This document shows, one piece after another, positions 50,347 through 58,963 of a stretch of 64,000 bases of DNA. Source of the DNA: Lactococcus nasutitermitis (GTDB lineage Bacteria > Bacillota > Bacilli > Lactobacillales > Streptococcaceae); assembly GCF_018403765.1 (NCBI RefSeq), contig NZ_BOVQ01000003.1, forward strand, positions 62,001 through 126,000, read 5' to 3'. The notes under the pieces were generated by a model. It had not been told where the DNA came from. It was given only the letters and a program-made list of their open reading frames with translations, and ran no database searches. Each line of letters starts with the position of its first letter. Position 1 is the first letter of the stretch. The position numbers were made by a program, and so were the translations under genes.

Positions 50347-52728
50347 TTATTTTCTAAAAACTTCTTGTGCAATTGTCACACTCGCCATTGCATCTTTTGC
50401 ATAATAATCTGCGCCAACAAATTCTTTATATTCTTTGTTTAGAACAGCGCCACCAACCATAAAAATAGTATTCGGTGCAACTTCACGCACAGCCGTTATT
50501 GTCTTTTTCATGTTTTGTACAGTTGTTGTCATCAGTGCTGACAAACCGACTAACTCTATTTTTTCTCGTAAAACTGTATCTACAACCTGCTGAATGGGTA
50601 CATCTTTCCCTAAATCAATAATATCGTATCCATAATTTTCCAAAATCATTTTCACAATATTTTTTCCGATATCGTGAATATCTCCTTCAACAGTACAAAG
50701 AAGAATTTTTCCATTAGTTTCGGATTGCTTCCCCTCAGACAACAGACGCATTTTTAACACTTCTTGAGCATTTTTCGTTGCTTCGGCTGATTGCATCAAC
50801 TGTGGCAAGAAAAGTGTACCTGCTCCAAAAGCATCTCCAACTTCGTTCAGAGCTGGAATAAAATAGCCATCTACAATCTCTAAAGGCATTTTTCCTTCTG
50901 CGAGTAGTCGTTTTGTTTCTTGCTCTGTGAGTTCTTTACGTCCTTTGATAATCATTTCTTGCAAGTTGAGCGTTTCATCTGTCGCTGTTATTTTAGCTAC
51001 TGACTGATTTGATGTTGTGATTTGTGTATTTTGTTCTTTTTCAATAAAATCAATCGCTTGTTTATCTTGATTGCTGAATATTTTCAAGCTACGTACAACG
51101 CTCATCATATAGTCTGATTTTGGATTCATGATAGGTGCGCAAAGTCCTGCTCCAAAAGCCTGAGCGAGAAAAGTACCATTCAACAAAGCCCGATTGGGCA
51201 AGCCAAAGCTAATGTTTGATAAACCGACAACTGTGCGGATATTTATTTCGCGGAGCATTCGCAAGGTATCCAGTGTGACTTGCACTTGTTCTTGCTGGGC
51301 GGAAGCGGTCAAGACAAGCGGGTCAATCATCACTCGTGTTTTGTCAATCCCGTATTTTGCTGCTTCGTTGATGATTTTTTGCGCAATCGCAAAACGTTTT
51401 TCAGCTGTATCAGGAATACCGTCCTCGTCTAAACATAGTCCCAAAATCACCGCACCATATTTGGCAACAATCGGCAAGACCGCATCTAAATTTTGCTGTT
51501 TGCCATTGACCGAGTTTATTAGTGGCACACCATTATAGATACGTGCGCCAGCTTCAAGGGCTGAAATCTCTGAGCTGTCCAGTTGTAAGGGCAAATCAAG
51601 CAGACTTTGCAATTCGGATACGGCTGTTTTCATCATGTCTGCTTCGTCTATCTCAGGTAAGCCAACATTGACATCAAGGATATCTGCGCCAGCATCTCTT
51701 TGTGCTACTGCTTCTTTGACAATATAGGCAACATCACGTTGTCGTAGTGCTTCTTTAAGACGAGGTTTACCTGTTGGATTGATACGTTCGCCAATCAGCG
51801 TCAATTCGTTGGCTTTGATTTCAATTGTTTTGAGTGCCGACGTGAGAAAGGTTCCTATTTTTACTTGTCGCTCGACAGGTTGCCTCTGGTCAATGAGCTG
51901 ACGTAATTTTGCTGTGAATGCTGGTGTTGAACCACAACATGAACCAAGAACAGTGACACCAAGTGTCAGTAATTTCTCAGCATAGTCGCTATATTCATCT
52001 GCGGTGACTTTATAGACTGTTTCGCCATTTTCCATGACGGGAAGTCCAGCGTTTGCCTGCACCATGACTGGAATTTTTGCAACTTGTGCGATTTTTTCGA
52101 CGGTGGGTAAGATTTCTTTTGGTCCGAGTGAACAATTTGCACCAACAGCATCGACACCAAGATTTTGCAAAGTCAGCGTTGCTGTTACTGGGTCTGTACC
52201 TACAAAGGTTCTTCCGTCTTCTTGAAAGGTCATTGTTGCAAAAATCGGTAAATCAGTATTTTCTTTGATTGCCAAAATGGCGATTTTTGTTTCAAGTAAA
52301 TCTGCCATCGTTTCGAGAATTATGAGGTCTGCGCCAGCATTTTCAGCGGCGATAGCCTGTATTTTGAAGAGTTCGTAGGCTTCGGTAAACGTCATCGTGC
52401 CAAGTGGTTGCAGCATATGTCCAGTCGGTCCCATATCGTAGGCGACGTATTTCGCGCCTGATTTTTGAGCGAGAGTGACGGCTGCATTGATGATTGGTAG
52501 GACTTCATCTTCTTTGAGTTTTGCTGCATTTGCCTGAAAAGTATTGGTCGTGATAATATCTGCGCCAGCTGCGACATAATCTTGATGAATGGCAAGAACA
52601 ATCTCTGGGTGTTCCAGATTGAAATACTCTGGATTTTCGCCGACAGGAAGTCCACGAGCTTGAAGTTGTGTCCCCATCGCGCCGTCAATGAGTAAAATTT
52701 TTGATTTTAAATCTTCTAAAATTCCCAT
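50347..52728 (-). CDS. metH: Cobalamin-dependent methionine synthase, catalytic part (lacks reactivation domain)
   Basis: 793 residues in the MetH order: homocysteine-binding barrel (about 1-290) with zinc ligands Cys199 (GANCS) and Cys264/265 (GSCCGSTP), a pterin-binding barrel (about 310-570, LIGERINPTGKPRLKEAL), a four-helix cap (about 595-665) and a B12-binding domain with the base-off His685 in GDIHDIGKN. The C-terminal AdoMet reactivation domain of long MetH (about 1200 residues) is missing and is encoded by the gene just upstream. B12 dependence is unusual for lactococci. The ATG at 52728 has AAAGGAG. Confidence 0.95.
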   Translation of the reverse strand: MGILEDLKSKILLIDGAMGTQLQARGLPVGENPEYFNLEHPEIVLAIHQDYVAAGADIITTNTFQANAAKLKEDEVLPIINAAVTLAQKSGAKYVAYDMGPTGHMLQPLGTMTFTEAYELFKIQAIAAENAGADLIILETMADLLETKIAILAIKENTDLPIFATMTFQEDGRTFVGTDPVTATLTLQNLGVDAVGANCSLGPKEILPTVEKIAQVAKIPVMVQANAGLPVMENGETVYKVTADEYSDYAEKLLTLGVTVLGSCCGSTPAFTAKLRQLIDQRQPVERQVKIGTFLTSALKTIEIKANELTLIGERINPTGKPRLKEALRQRDVAYIVKEAVAQRDAGADILDVNVGLPEIDEADMMKTAVSELQSLLDLPLQLDSSEISALEAGARIYNGVPLINSVNGKQQNLDAVLPIVAKYGAVILGLCLDEDGIPDTAEKRFAIAQKIINEAAKYGIDKTRVMIDPLVLTASAQQEQVQVTLDTLRMLREINIRTVVGLSNISFGLPNRALLNGTFLAQAFGAGLCAPIMNPKSDYMMSVVRSLKIFSNQDKQAIDFIEKEQNTQITTSNQSVAKITATDETLNLQEMIIKGRKELTEQETKRLLAEGKMPLEIVDGYFIPALNEVGDAFGAGTLFLPQLMQSAEATKNAQEVLKMRLLSEGKQSETNGKILLCTVEGDIHDIGKNIVKMILENYGYDIIDLGKDVPIQQVVDTVLREKIELVGLSALMTTTVQNMKKTITAVREVAPNTIFMVGGAVLNKEYKEFVGADYYAKDAMASVTIAQEVFRK

Positions 52729-52745
52729 TTTTTTTCTCCTTTTGA

Positions 52746-53429
52746 TTATGTAGCTTTGATATTAAAGCGACCATTTTTTGCCATTTCCAATGTTAAATCA
52801 TCTGCTACTTTTCTTTTTGGTTTGGCTTGCTCTGGATTTTCAAATAATCCAATGATTGCTGTGACTGATTTTCTTGGTATCATGAGATTTGTCGTGGTCA
52901 AGGTAATTCCGAGTTCTTTACTGGCATTCATTGTATTTAAAAAATCGCGTTGTGTGGGAACAAGTGGCAAATCGCCATAACCGGGGCTAAATCGACGATT
53001 AAGCGTGTAGTCAGGAAAAGTCGCTGCAATTTCTACTTCTGCTAAATCCAAAACTTTTTCGATATATTCGACACAACAGCTGTCTAAAATTCTTGCTTTT
53101 GTGAGTTCTGAAACTTCGTAGAGACGAATGACACGCTCAATAGCAATCCCAAGACTGCCAACGAGTAAAACAACACTTTGAGCGTTTTTGAGATGGTGAT
53201 AAATGTTTTTTCCAGTTAAAATAAGTTCTGTTCCAACGACTTTTACTTCTGTTTTTTCAGGATTTAGTTCTATTGGAAAATTGCGAAAGAGATAAACTGC
53301 GTTAGATTTTTCTTGAACTTCTATCATAAGATCATCAATTAACTGAGAAATTTCTGCTGTCAGTTCTTGTTTGTGGCGATATCCGAGGTAGCGTAAAACT
53401 TCTGCTTTATCTAAAGGAAGATATTGCAT
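52746..53429 (-). CDS. Stand-alone methionine synthase reactivation-domain protein
   Basis: 227 residues resembling the C-terminal AdoMet-binding activation domain of MetH. The key motif R-F-S-P-G-Y-G-D at 146-153 corresponds to the R-x-x-P-G-Y signature that binds AdoMet; DSCCVEYIEKVLDLAE near 116-131 is also typical. It would re-methylate inactive cob(II)alamin on the split MetH encoded 18 bases downstream. Such split activation subunits are known in some anaerobes. AAAGGAG precedes the ATG at 53429. Confidence 0.85.
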   Translation of the reverse strand: MQYLPLDKAEVLRYLGYRHKQELTAEISQLIDDLMIEVQEKSNAVYLFRNFPIELNPEKTEVKVVGTELILTGKNIYHHLKNAQSVVLLVGSLGIAIERVIRLYEVSELTKARILDSCCVEYIEKVLDLAEVEIAATFPDYTLNRRFSPGYGDLPLVPTQRDFLNTMNASKELGITLTTTNLMIPRKSVTAIIGLFENPEQAKPKRKVADDLTLEMAKNGRFNIKAT

Positions 53430-53441
53430 AGCAACTCCTTT

Positions 53442-53813
53442 TTAGTCTCCGAGATAGAAGACGATTTTATCTTTATTTTTTAGTTTTTCTTGACTGGCAC
53501 CTTTTGTTGCTAGTTTTCCGTTTATTTTATACATCCAATATTGTTTCTTAACTGGATTTTGCTCTGTTTTGCCAATTTTTGTGATAAATCCGTTTGTTGC
53601 TTCTACTTTTTCTTTGGATTTTAGGAGTGTCATGACTGTTTCATTCTTTTTTATTTTTACATTTTCAAATGTTGTTGATTTTTTATTTGAATATTGAACT
53701 GTCAATCTGACTGTTGTTGATGTGCTTGGTTTACTTGTTGTTCCTGACTTTTGACAAGCGGCTAAGCCTAAGAGGGCAAGAGCAACTGTTGCAACTGAGA
53801 AGACTTTTTTCAT
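53442..53813 (-). CDS. DUF4430 (transcobalamin-like) lipoprotein
   Basis: 123 residues with a lipoprotein signal: basic start, hydrophobic core, lipobox L-A-A-C with Cys20 as the lipid anchor. A Ser/Thr-rich linker (about 22-34) precedes a beta-rich domain ending YWMYKINGKLATKGASQEKLKNKDKIVFYL, the pattern of DUF4430, which matches the C-terminal domain of transcobalamin/intrinsic factor. A role in surface capture of cobalamin fits its place 12 bases upstream of the B12-dependent MetH pair. The ribosome site is weak (AGAAAG). Confidence 0.8.
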   Translation of the reverse strand: MKKVFSVATVALALLGLAACQKSGTTSKPSTSTTVRLTVQYSNKKSTTFENVKIKKNETVMTLLKSKEKVEATNGFITKIGKTEQNPVKKQYWMYKINGKLATKGASQEKLKNKDKIVFYLGD

Positions 53814-53837
53814 GTTTGACTTTCTGTATAGATAAAA

Positions 53838-53868
53838 CCTGCATTCACAAAATCAATGTGAATACAGG
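53838..53868 (-). terminator. Hairpin between the MetE-like gene and the lipoprotein gene
   Basis: CCTG-ATTCAC / GTGAAT-CAGG with one mismatch, followed on the minus strand by TTTTA. Probably a partial terminator inside the methionine block. Confidence 0.6.
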
Positions 53869-53892
53869 AAAATATTTATTTTATCAAAGATT

Positions 53893-54990
53893 TTATTTCC
53901 AAATCTCGTCAGCGATAGATTTGATGTGGCTGAGTTTTTGCCACTCTTCTTCTTCTGTGAGCTGATTACCTTCTTCTGTTGAGGCAAAGCCACATTGGGT
54001 GGAAAGGGCGAGATTTTCAAGTGGGACAAGTTCTGCAGCCTCGTTAAGACGCGCTAAAATATCTTCTTTATTTTCAAGTTCTGGATATTTCGATGTGAAA
54101 ATTCCAAGGACAATGAGGACATCTTGACGATTATTCCAGATGTCTTTTAGTGGCTCAAAGTCGCCAGAGCGTGCATCGTCGTATTCAAGGAAGAATGTGT
54201 CGTAGTTGAGTTGTCCGAGGTATTTTGCAATCGGTGCATAACTTCCTTCAAAGAGATAAGTTGATTTGAAATTACCACGACAAATGTGCGTTGAAATGCG
54301 CAAGTCTTCTGGAAGATTTTCCAGAGCTTTGTTGATGACATAGACAGCATCTTCTGCAGATTTTTGATGTTTTTCTACTTCTTCTTGGAGGGTTAATTTT
54401 GCAATCAAAAATGCCCAAGTGGTATCGTCAAGTTGGATATAACGCGCGCCAAGGTCATAAAAATGGCGGAGTGTGTCATTGTAAGCTTTGGCTAAATCGT
54501 CAAGAAAATCTGTCCAATTTTCATAGTATTCGTGCCAGCGGTCGCTCCTGCCATCACGGAAAAACATGGTTGGTGATGGAATAGTGACTTTGGCTTCTTC
54601 GCCTGCTGGGAGAACTGTTTTTAAGAACTCGAAATCTGCGAAAAATGGATGTTCTGGATTGAAGGCAATCTTATCTACGAGTTCAATGTTTGTTGAGCGC
54701 GTTTTTTCGCCGTGAAATTTATAGGAATCATGCTGGTCATAAGTGCCAACACCGTTGAGTCCCCAGAGGAAGTCGAGATGCCACCATGAGCGGTTAAATT
54801 CGCCGTCTGTAATCGCTGGAAGTCCTGCTTGTGTTTCTTTTTTCACAAGGTCTGTGATCGCTGCTTGTTGCACTTTCCTGAGTTCTTCACTCGTGAGTGT
54901 TCCAGCATTGTAGGCTGCGCGTGCTTCTTTGAGTGCTGCTGGTCGTAAGTAAGAACCTACGTGGTCAAAATGATAATGTGTGTGTGTCAT
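53893..54990 (-). CDS. MetE C-terminal-domain-like methyltransferase (YxjG/YxjH type)
   Basis: 365 residues from MTHTHYHFDHVGSYLRP, chosen for AGGGGA about 5 bases upstream. It resembles the catalytic barrel of MetE alone: FDHVGSYLRPAALKEAR, ITDGEFNRSWWHLDFLWGLNG, IQLDDTTWAFL, STHICRGNFKS (zinc His/Cys) and LSTQCGFAST with the last Cys. YxjG/YxjH-type enzymes are thought to methylate homocysteine from a non-folate or alternative donor; the true donor is unknown. It heads the methionine block, transcribed toward the DUF4430 gene. Confidence 0.87.
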   Translation of the reverse strand: MTHTHYHFDHVGSYLRPAALKEARAAYNAGTLTSEELRKVQQAAITDLVKKETQAGLPAITDGEFNRSWWHLDFLWGLNGVGTYDQHDSYKFHGEKTRSTNIELVDKIAFNPEHPFFADFEFLKTVLPAGEEAKVTIPSPTMFFRDGRSDRWHEYYENWTDFLDDLAKAYNDTLRHFYDLGARYIQLDDTTWAFLIAKLTLQEEVEKHQKSAEDAVYVINKALENLPEDLRISTHICRGNFKSTYLFEGSYAPIAKYLGQLNYDTFFLEYDDARSGDFEPLKDIWNNRQDVLIVLGIFTSKYPELENKEDILARLNEAAELVPLENLALSTQCGFASTEEGNQLTEEEEWQKLSHIKSIADEIWK

Positions 54991-55088
54991 AAAATCCCCT
55001 AAACTAATAATTTCTTGTGATGTTCTTAATTTTAACAAAATATTTTTATCATGGTCTTATTATTTTTCAATGTTGAATTAGTAAAATT

Positions 55089-55109
55089 AAAAATCCCTTA
55101 CGGGATTTT
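55089..55109 (-). terminator. Terminator of the yoaK-like gene
   Basis: AAAAATCCC-TTAC-GGGATTTT abutting the YoaK stop, with T-rich sequence beyond on the minus strand. Confidence 0.8.
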
Positions 55110-55110
55110 C

Positions 55111-55797
55111 TTAGCCTTCAAATCTGAGGATGATATAGACAATGAGTAAGTCAAGGCTGTTGAGCATCAATGCCCAATTTCCAAAAAGCTTGACGGCAAT
55201 CGTTGCGAGAAATGCGCCAACAAAGAAACATGGCACGATGAAAAGCATGATTTTTGCATATTCCCAGTATTTTTTTTCTCTAGTGATGAGATACTGAGCG
55301 AGATTGACACTGAGGATTTTGAGATTTCCTGTGGTGAAAACGCTAGTATAGCCGTGTCCGTGTGTTTTATTGAATGTATCGAACTGAATTGCCATGAAAA
55401 AGCTGAGAATACCTACAAAATAAGCGTTTGGTACCCATGAAAGAACTGTTTCATAGAGGAGGACAAAAATTGTCAATCCAATCAGCTGAAAAAGCATGAG
55501 ATAAAGCGCGCTGGGCTGCTTTTTCTTTGTCAGGCGATGTGCATAATAAACTTTGAACATGACACCAGCGATAAAAAAGAGAATGGGGACAAAGAAGTCC
55601 CAGAAAGCTGCGAAATTGCCCTGAGCGAGCGAAATTCCGGCTTGAATGATATTTCCAGTCTGTGCGCCTGCAAATCTGCCGTCAAAATGAAAGAACGTGA
55701 AGCCGTCCATATAACCTGCGCCGAGCGACAATAATATCGCAATCCGCAATTTTTCTTGAACTTGACTGATTCTTTCTTGTAAATGTTGATTTCCCAT
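55111..55797 (-). CDS. YoaK family (DUF1275) membrane protein
   Basis: 228-residue DUF1275 protein with six predicted helices. The family core LSLGAGYMDGFTFFHFDGRFAGAQTGNIIQAGI is at about 24-56, and FTTGNLKILSVNLAQYL lies near 155-171. The transport substrate is unknown. No Shine-Dalgarno is seen before the ATG at 55797; instead TGA-TAAAAT ends 6 bases upstream, so the mRNA may be leaderless. It stands alone with a terminator after it and palindrome fragments before it. Confidence 0.85.
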   Translation of the reverse strand: MGNQHLQERISQVQEKLRIAILLSLGAGYMDGFTFFHFDGRFAGAQTGNIIQAGISLAQGNFAAFWDFFVPILFFIAGVMFKVYYAHRLTKKKQPSALYLMLFQLIGLTIFVLLYETVLSWVPNAYFVGILSFFMAIQFDTFNKTHGHGYTSVFTTGNLKILSVNLAQYLITREKKYWEYAKIMLFIVPCFFVGAFLATIAVKLFGNWALMLNSLDLLIVYIILRFEG

Positions 55798-55803
55798 GTT
55801 TCT

Positions 55804-55809
55804 ATTTTA
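55804..55809 (-). promoter_or_regulatory. Extended -10, possible leaderless start for the YoaK-like gene
   Basis: TGA-TAAAAT (minus) with 6 bases to the ATG. A half palindrome (TTTTTGACAGAATTC) overlaps the upstream side at 55816-55830. Confidence 0.45.
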
Positions 55810-55859
55810 TCAAAATTTTTGACAGAATTCCCTAACGATATTGATTTTGCCTGAAAATA

Positions 55860-55883
55860 TTTTTTGACAGTTCTGTCAAAAAA
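55860..55883. repeat. Dispersed palindrome copy (core 55866-55877)
   Basis: TTTTTTGACAG-TT-CTGTCAAAAAA. One of three copies or half-copies in 130 bases. Confidence 0.85.
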
Positions 55884-55893
55884 TATTTATGAT

Positions 55894-55950
55894 AAAAAAG
55901 TCTATCAGCATAAAATTACTGATAAACTTTTTTGACAAAACTGTCAAAAA
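55894..55950. terminator. Hairpin plus palindrome copy after the unknown gene (core 55934-55945)
   Basis: AAAAAAGTCTATCAG / CTGATAAACTTTTTT (55894-55932) followed by TTTTTTGACAAAACTGTCAAAAA. Downstream of the gene at 55955 on the minus strand they form tandem terminators. Confidence 0.75.
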
Positions 55951-55954
55951 TATA

Positions 55955-56437
55955 TTAGAGCCATTCTTGTTTTAGGACGAAGAAACTTCCACGGACTTCG
56001 CCAGCAAGTTTTGATTTTTGACGGGCAAATTTGAATTTTCCTTCAAGTTCGTCAGGAATTCCCATGCCTGCTGATAACTTGATGCCGACTGCACGTTTTG
56101 GTTTTTTGCCCTCTGCTGCTGCGATTTTTTCGTATAAAACGTTGATAACCATACCATTTTCATAATAAAATTCAGGCCAATACAAACTGTCACTTTCATA
56201 CACAGCAACTTCCAAAATTTTTGACGAAAATGTCAAATCTCGTTCTTCTCTGAGTAATTTTTCCAGCCAAGTCACAAGTTCTGCTTTTTCATCGGCTGGG
56301 AATGTGACATATTCAAATTTATATTTGTTCCAAAAATAGCGTGCTTCATTGGCACGTAATCCTGCCAGCGCCTCCGCCACAGGAGAGCTTTCTACCCCCA
56401 CTGTTTCAACTTCTTTGAAATTTACTTTGTAAGCCAT
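55955..56437 (-). CDS. Conserved-looking cytoplasmic protein of unknown function
   Basis: 160 residues from MAYKVNFKEVETVGVESSPV, chosen since AAAGGA lies 9-10 bases upstream. No signal peptide or membrane segment. Aromatic-rich middle (ARYFWNKYKFEYVTFP, SLYWPEFYYENG) and basic C-terminal part; no catalytic motif was recognised. It has its own extended -10 (TGT-TATAAT) near 56470 and tandem terminators after it, so it is a single-gene unit. No function is offered. Confidence 0.75.
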   Translation of the reverse strand: MAYKVNFKEVETVGVESSPVAEALAGLRANEARYFWNKYKFEYVTFPADEKAELVTWLEKLLREERDLTFSSKILEVAVYESDSLYWPEFYYENGMVINVLYEKIAAAEGKKPKRAVGIKLSAGMGIPDELEGKFKFARQKSKLAGEVRGSFFVLKQEWL

Positions 56438-56493
56438 TTTTTTATGTCCTTTCACATTTGTTAGAGTTATTATAACAAAAAATAGCCTAAAAA

Positions 56494-56517
56494 GTTTTTG
56501 ACAGAACTGTCAAAAAA
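56494..56517. repeat. Dispersed palindrome copy between divergent genes (core 56500-56511)
   Basis: AGTTTTTGACAG-AA-CTGTCAAAAAAA in a divergent promoter region, hence not a terminator here. A half copy (TTGTCAAAA) follows at 56522. Confidence 0.8.
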
Positions 56518-56599
56518 ATATTGTCAAAATTTTTTAGTATTTTCAATTTTTAAGGTATAATAATCATAATAGGGAAAATCTGAATAAGGAGGACAGTCC

Positions 56600-56818
56600 A
56601 TGAACGGCTACGAACAGCAATTTACCTGCGTCAAATGTGGCAATCACAACTTTGAACAGGATCAAATCCAATCCACAGGCGGCGATTTTTCAAAACTTTT
56701 TAATGTGCAAAATAAAAAGTTTATCACTATTTCTTGTAATCAATGTGGTTACACCGAACTTTACAAAGCCAATACAAATACTGGCATGAACATTCTCGAC
56801 TTTTTACTTGACAACTAA
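56600..56818 (+). CDS. Zinc-ribbon protein (YpzJ-type nucleic-acid-binding)
   Basis: 72 residues with two C-x-x-C knuckles: CVKCGNHNFE near 10-19 and CNQCGYTE near 46-53. The FNVQNKKFITISC pattern between them fits the small zinc-ribbon family annotated as nucleic-acid-binding (DUF2089/YpzJ-like). Role unknown. ATAAGGAGGA precedes the ATG and TATAAT lies about 50 bases upstream. It precedes a large ABC transporter gene on the same strand after a 107-base gap. Confidence 0.82.
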   Translation: MNGYEQQFTCVKCGNHNFEQDQIQSTGGDFSKLFNVQNKKFITISCNQCGYTELYKANTNTGMNILDFLLDN

Positions 56819-56925
56819 GCGTTTTCAATTGAAAAATCAACCTAAAGTCTTAGTAAACTATGATAATTTTGCGTTAAAATAAAGTAGGTAATTATTACAA
56901 GTTTAGAATTTAGAAAGAAGTTTTT

Positions 56926-58926
56926 ATGCCAGTCTTAGAACTCAAAAACATCCGAAAATCTTATTTTCTCGGAAAAGAAGAATTTCCAGTTTTAAAAGGA
57001 ATTGACCTTGAATTTGAACGCGGAGATTTCGTCAGCCTTCTTGGCGAATCCGGCGGCGGAAAATCAACCTTGATGAACATTATCGGTGGCTTAGACCGTA
57101 AATATGACGGAGATGTCGTCGTTGACGGAGTTGCCCAAAAGTCAAAAAAAGAAAAAGATATGGACGCTTATCGCCGAGATACGATTGGCTTTATCTTCCA
57201 GTCTTTCAATCTTGTCAACTACCTCTCCGTCCTTGACAATATCCTCATTTCGCTCAAAATGACAACGCTCAGCGAAAAAGAACGTCAAGCAAGAGCGATT
57301 GAACTTACAAAGCAAGTTGGACTTTACGACCATCGCAAGAAAAAGCCAAATCAGCTCTCTGGCGGTCAAAAACAGCGTGTCGCGATTGCCAGAGCTTTAG
57401 CAAGTGACCCAGAAATCATCCTCGCCGATGAGCCAACTGGCGCTCTTGACTCACAAAATACCAAAGAAGTCCTTGCTATTTTGCGTGATATTGCTCAATC
57501 TGGCAAAACCGTCATAGTTGTTACGCACTCTCAAGAAGTTGCCGATTATGGTACAAGAATCATCCATCTCGCTGATGGACAAATCACAGGAGACGAGCGC
57601 ATCAAACCTGCCTATCCTGTGGAAGAAAAAGCAAAACCCTTTGCTACAAAAGCACTTTCTTATGTTGATATCATTCGCACAGGCTTCAAACATTTCCTTA
57701 ACGCTTGGAAAATCAATCTCTTGATTGCCATAGGAACAGCGATTGGACTTTTCTCAGTCATCTTCTTCTTAGGACTTGGAGTTGGTGGAACACACTACAT
57801 GAACAAAACAATCGATGGAGCTTTCCCAATCAATACAAACGCTCCAGTCGTCGTCAAACGTCCAAGCTCTGTCTCAGCAAAAACACCCGATACACAAGCA
57901 TTTGGACAAGCGCAACAACAACAAGCGCAAGGGGACACAAGTCTATTGATGAATTCCTCCGATTTAGACAAACTCAAAGGTCTTGATAATGTAACCAAAA
58001 TCGAAGGAATGTACAATATCAACGTTTTACATGGCAGCGTCACACAAGATGCAAAAAGTACCACCATGCAAAGCCTTGGTTCATGGTCAAATTACAATCT
58101 GAAATCAAGCATCAAATCAGGAAAAGTCCCAACAGGTGACAAAATCACTTTAAGTGAAGACCTCGCCAAGAAGTTTAATAGCAATACAAAGGCACTCGTT
58201 GGCAAAACAATTGCACTCAGCTTCATCATCATGGGTGAGAATAATGCACCAACAACAATCACTGGTAACTATACTGTTTCAGGTATTGTCAAATCAAGCA
58301 GCCAACTCAATGATATTTATTTCACATCATCTGCCCTGAAATCACTTCTTTCATCGCACAATATCTCAACAAATTATCAACTAGCGGTTCTCACAGTCAA
58401 TCGCGTGTCAAATGTTCAAGACGTCTCAAAAGCAGTACGTAAGATAAAAGTTGACGGTCGTCAATACTTCTCTAGCATGGATATGGGTTCTGTCCTTAGT
58501 ATGTTTACAAACATTACTTCTATCGTTTCCTATGTCTTAGCTGCGATTGCTGGTGTTGGTCTGGTTGTCTCTATCTTCATGATTATTGTCACAACTTATA
58601 TGTCCGTTGCTGAACGAACAAAAGAAATCGGGATTATGCGCGCGCTCGGTGGTCGTCGAAAAGATGTTTCTCGTCTCTTTACTACAGAGAGTCTGATTTT
58701 AGGAGTTTTCGCCGCGGCAATTGCTCTTGGCTTCTCATTTGCTATGTCAGCCATTGTCAATTCTGTATTATCTAGCTTCTTGGGTGGTGTTGCGATTATC
58801 CAAATCACACCAGTTATCATTATCTTTGCGATTTTGATTTCACTCTTGATTGCCTTTCTATCAAGTCTTGCTCCGTCTGCTCGTGCTGCTCGACTCAATA
58901 CAATCGAAGCACTTGCTGCTGAATAA
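56926..58926 (+). CDS. MacB-type ABC transporter, ATPase fused to FtsX-like permease
   Basis: 666 residues. The N-terminal ATPase (1-225) has Walker A GESGGGKST at 40-48, signature LSGGQKQR near 145 and ADEPTGALD. A linker leads to a first membrane helix (about 265-290), a large extracellular domain (about 295-530, including a Gln/Ala-rich stretch) and three more helices (about 545-655) with the FtsX motif ERTKEIGIMRALGGRRKDV. Members export peptides or resist envelope-active peptides; the substrate is unknown. No separate periplasmic partner is seen. A strong terminator follows. Confidence 0.92.
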   Translation: MPVLELKNIRKSYFLGKEEFPVLKGIDLEFERGDFVSLLGESGGGKSTLMNIIGGLDRKYDGDVVVDGVAQKSKKEKDMDAYRRDTIGFIFQSFNLVNYLSVLDNILISLKMTTLSEKERQARAIELTKQVGLYDHRKKKPNQLSGGQKQRVAIARALASDPEIILADEPTGALDSQNTKEVLAILRDIAQSGKTVIVVTHSQEVADYGTRIIHLADGQITGDERIKPAYPVEEKAKPFATKALSYVDIIRTGFKHFLNAWKINLLIAIGTAIGLFSVIFFLGLGVGGTHYMNKTIDGAFPINTNAPVVVKRPSSVSAKTPDTQAFGQAQQQQAQGDTSLLMNSSDLDKLKGLDNVTKIEGMYNINVLHGSVTQDAKSTTMQSLGSWSNYNLKSSIKSGKVPTGDKITLSEDLAKKFNSNTKALVGKTIALSFIIMGENNAPTTITGNYTVSGIVKSSSQLNDIYFTSSALKSLLSSHNISTNYQLAVLTVNRVSNVQDVSKAVRKIKVDGRQYFSSMDMGSVLSMFTNITSIVSYVLAAIAGVGLVVSIFMIIVTTYMSVAERTKEIGIMRALGGRRKDVSRLFTTESLILGVFAAAIALGFSFAMSAIVNSVLSSFLGGVAIIQITPVIIIFAILISLLIAFLSSLAPSARAARLNTIEALAAE

Positions 58927-58934
58927 TCACAAAA

Positions 58935-58963
58935 TAAAAAAGCTTCCATTCGGAAGTTTTTTT
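58935..58963. terminator. Terminator between the ABC gene and mpg
   Basis: AAAAAAGCTTCC-ATTC-GGAAGTTTTTTT between convergent genes, one bulged base. It overlaps the mpg stop. Confidence 0.85.

Noticed and set aside
54991-55110. Riboswitch or T-box before the methionine block
   Set aside because: The gap is short and A/T-rich; no SAM, cobalamin or T-box core elements were found here or before metH and metE.
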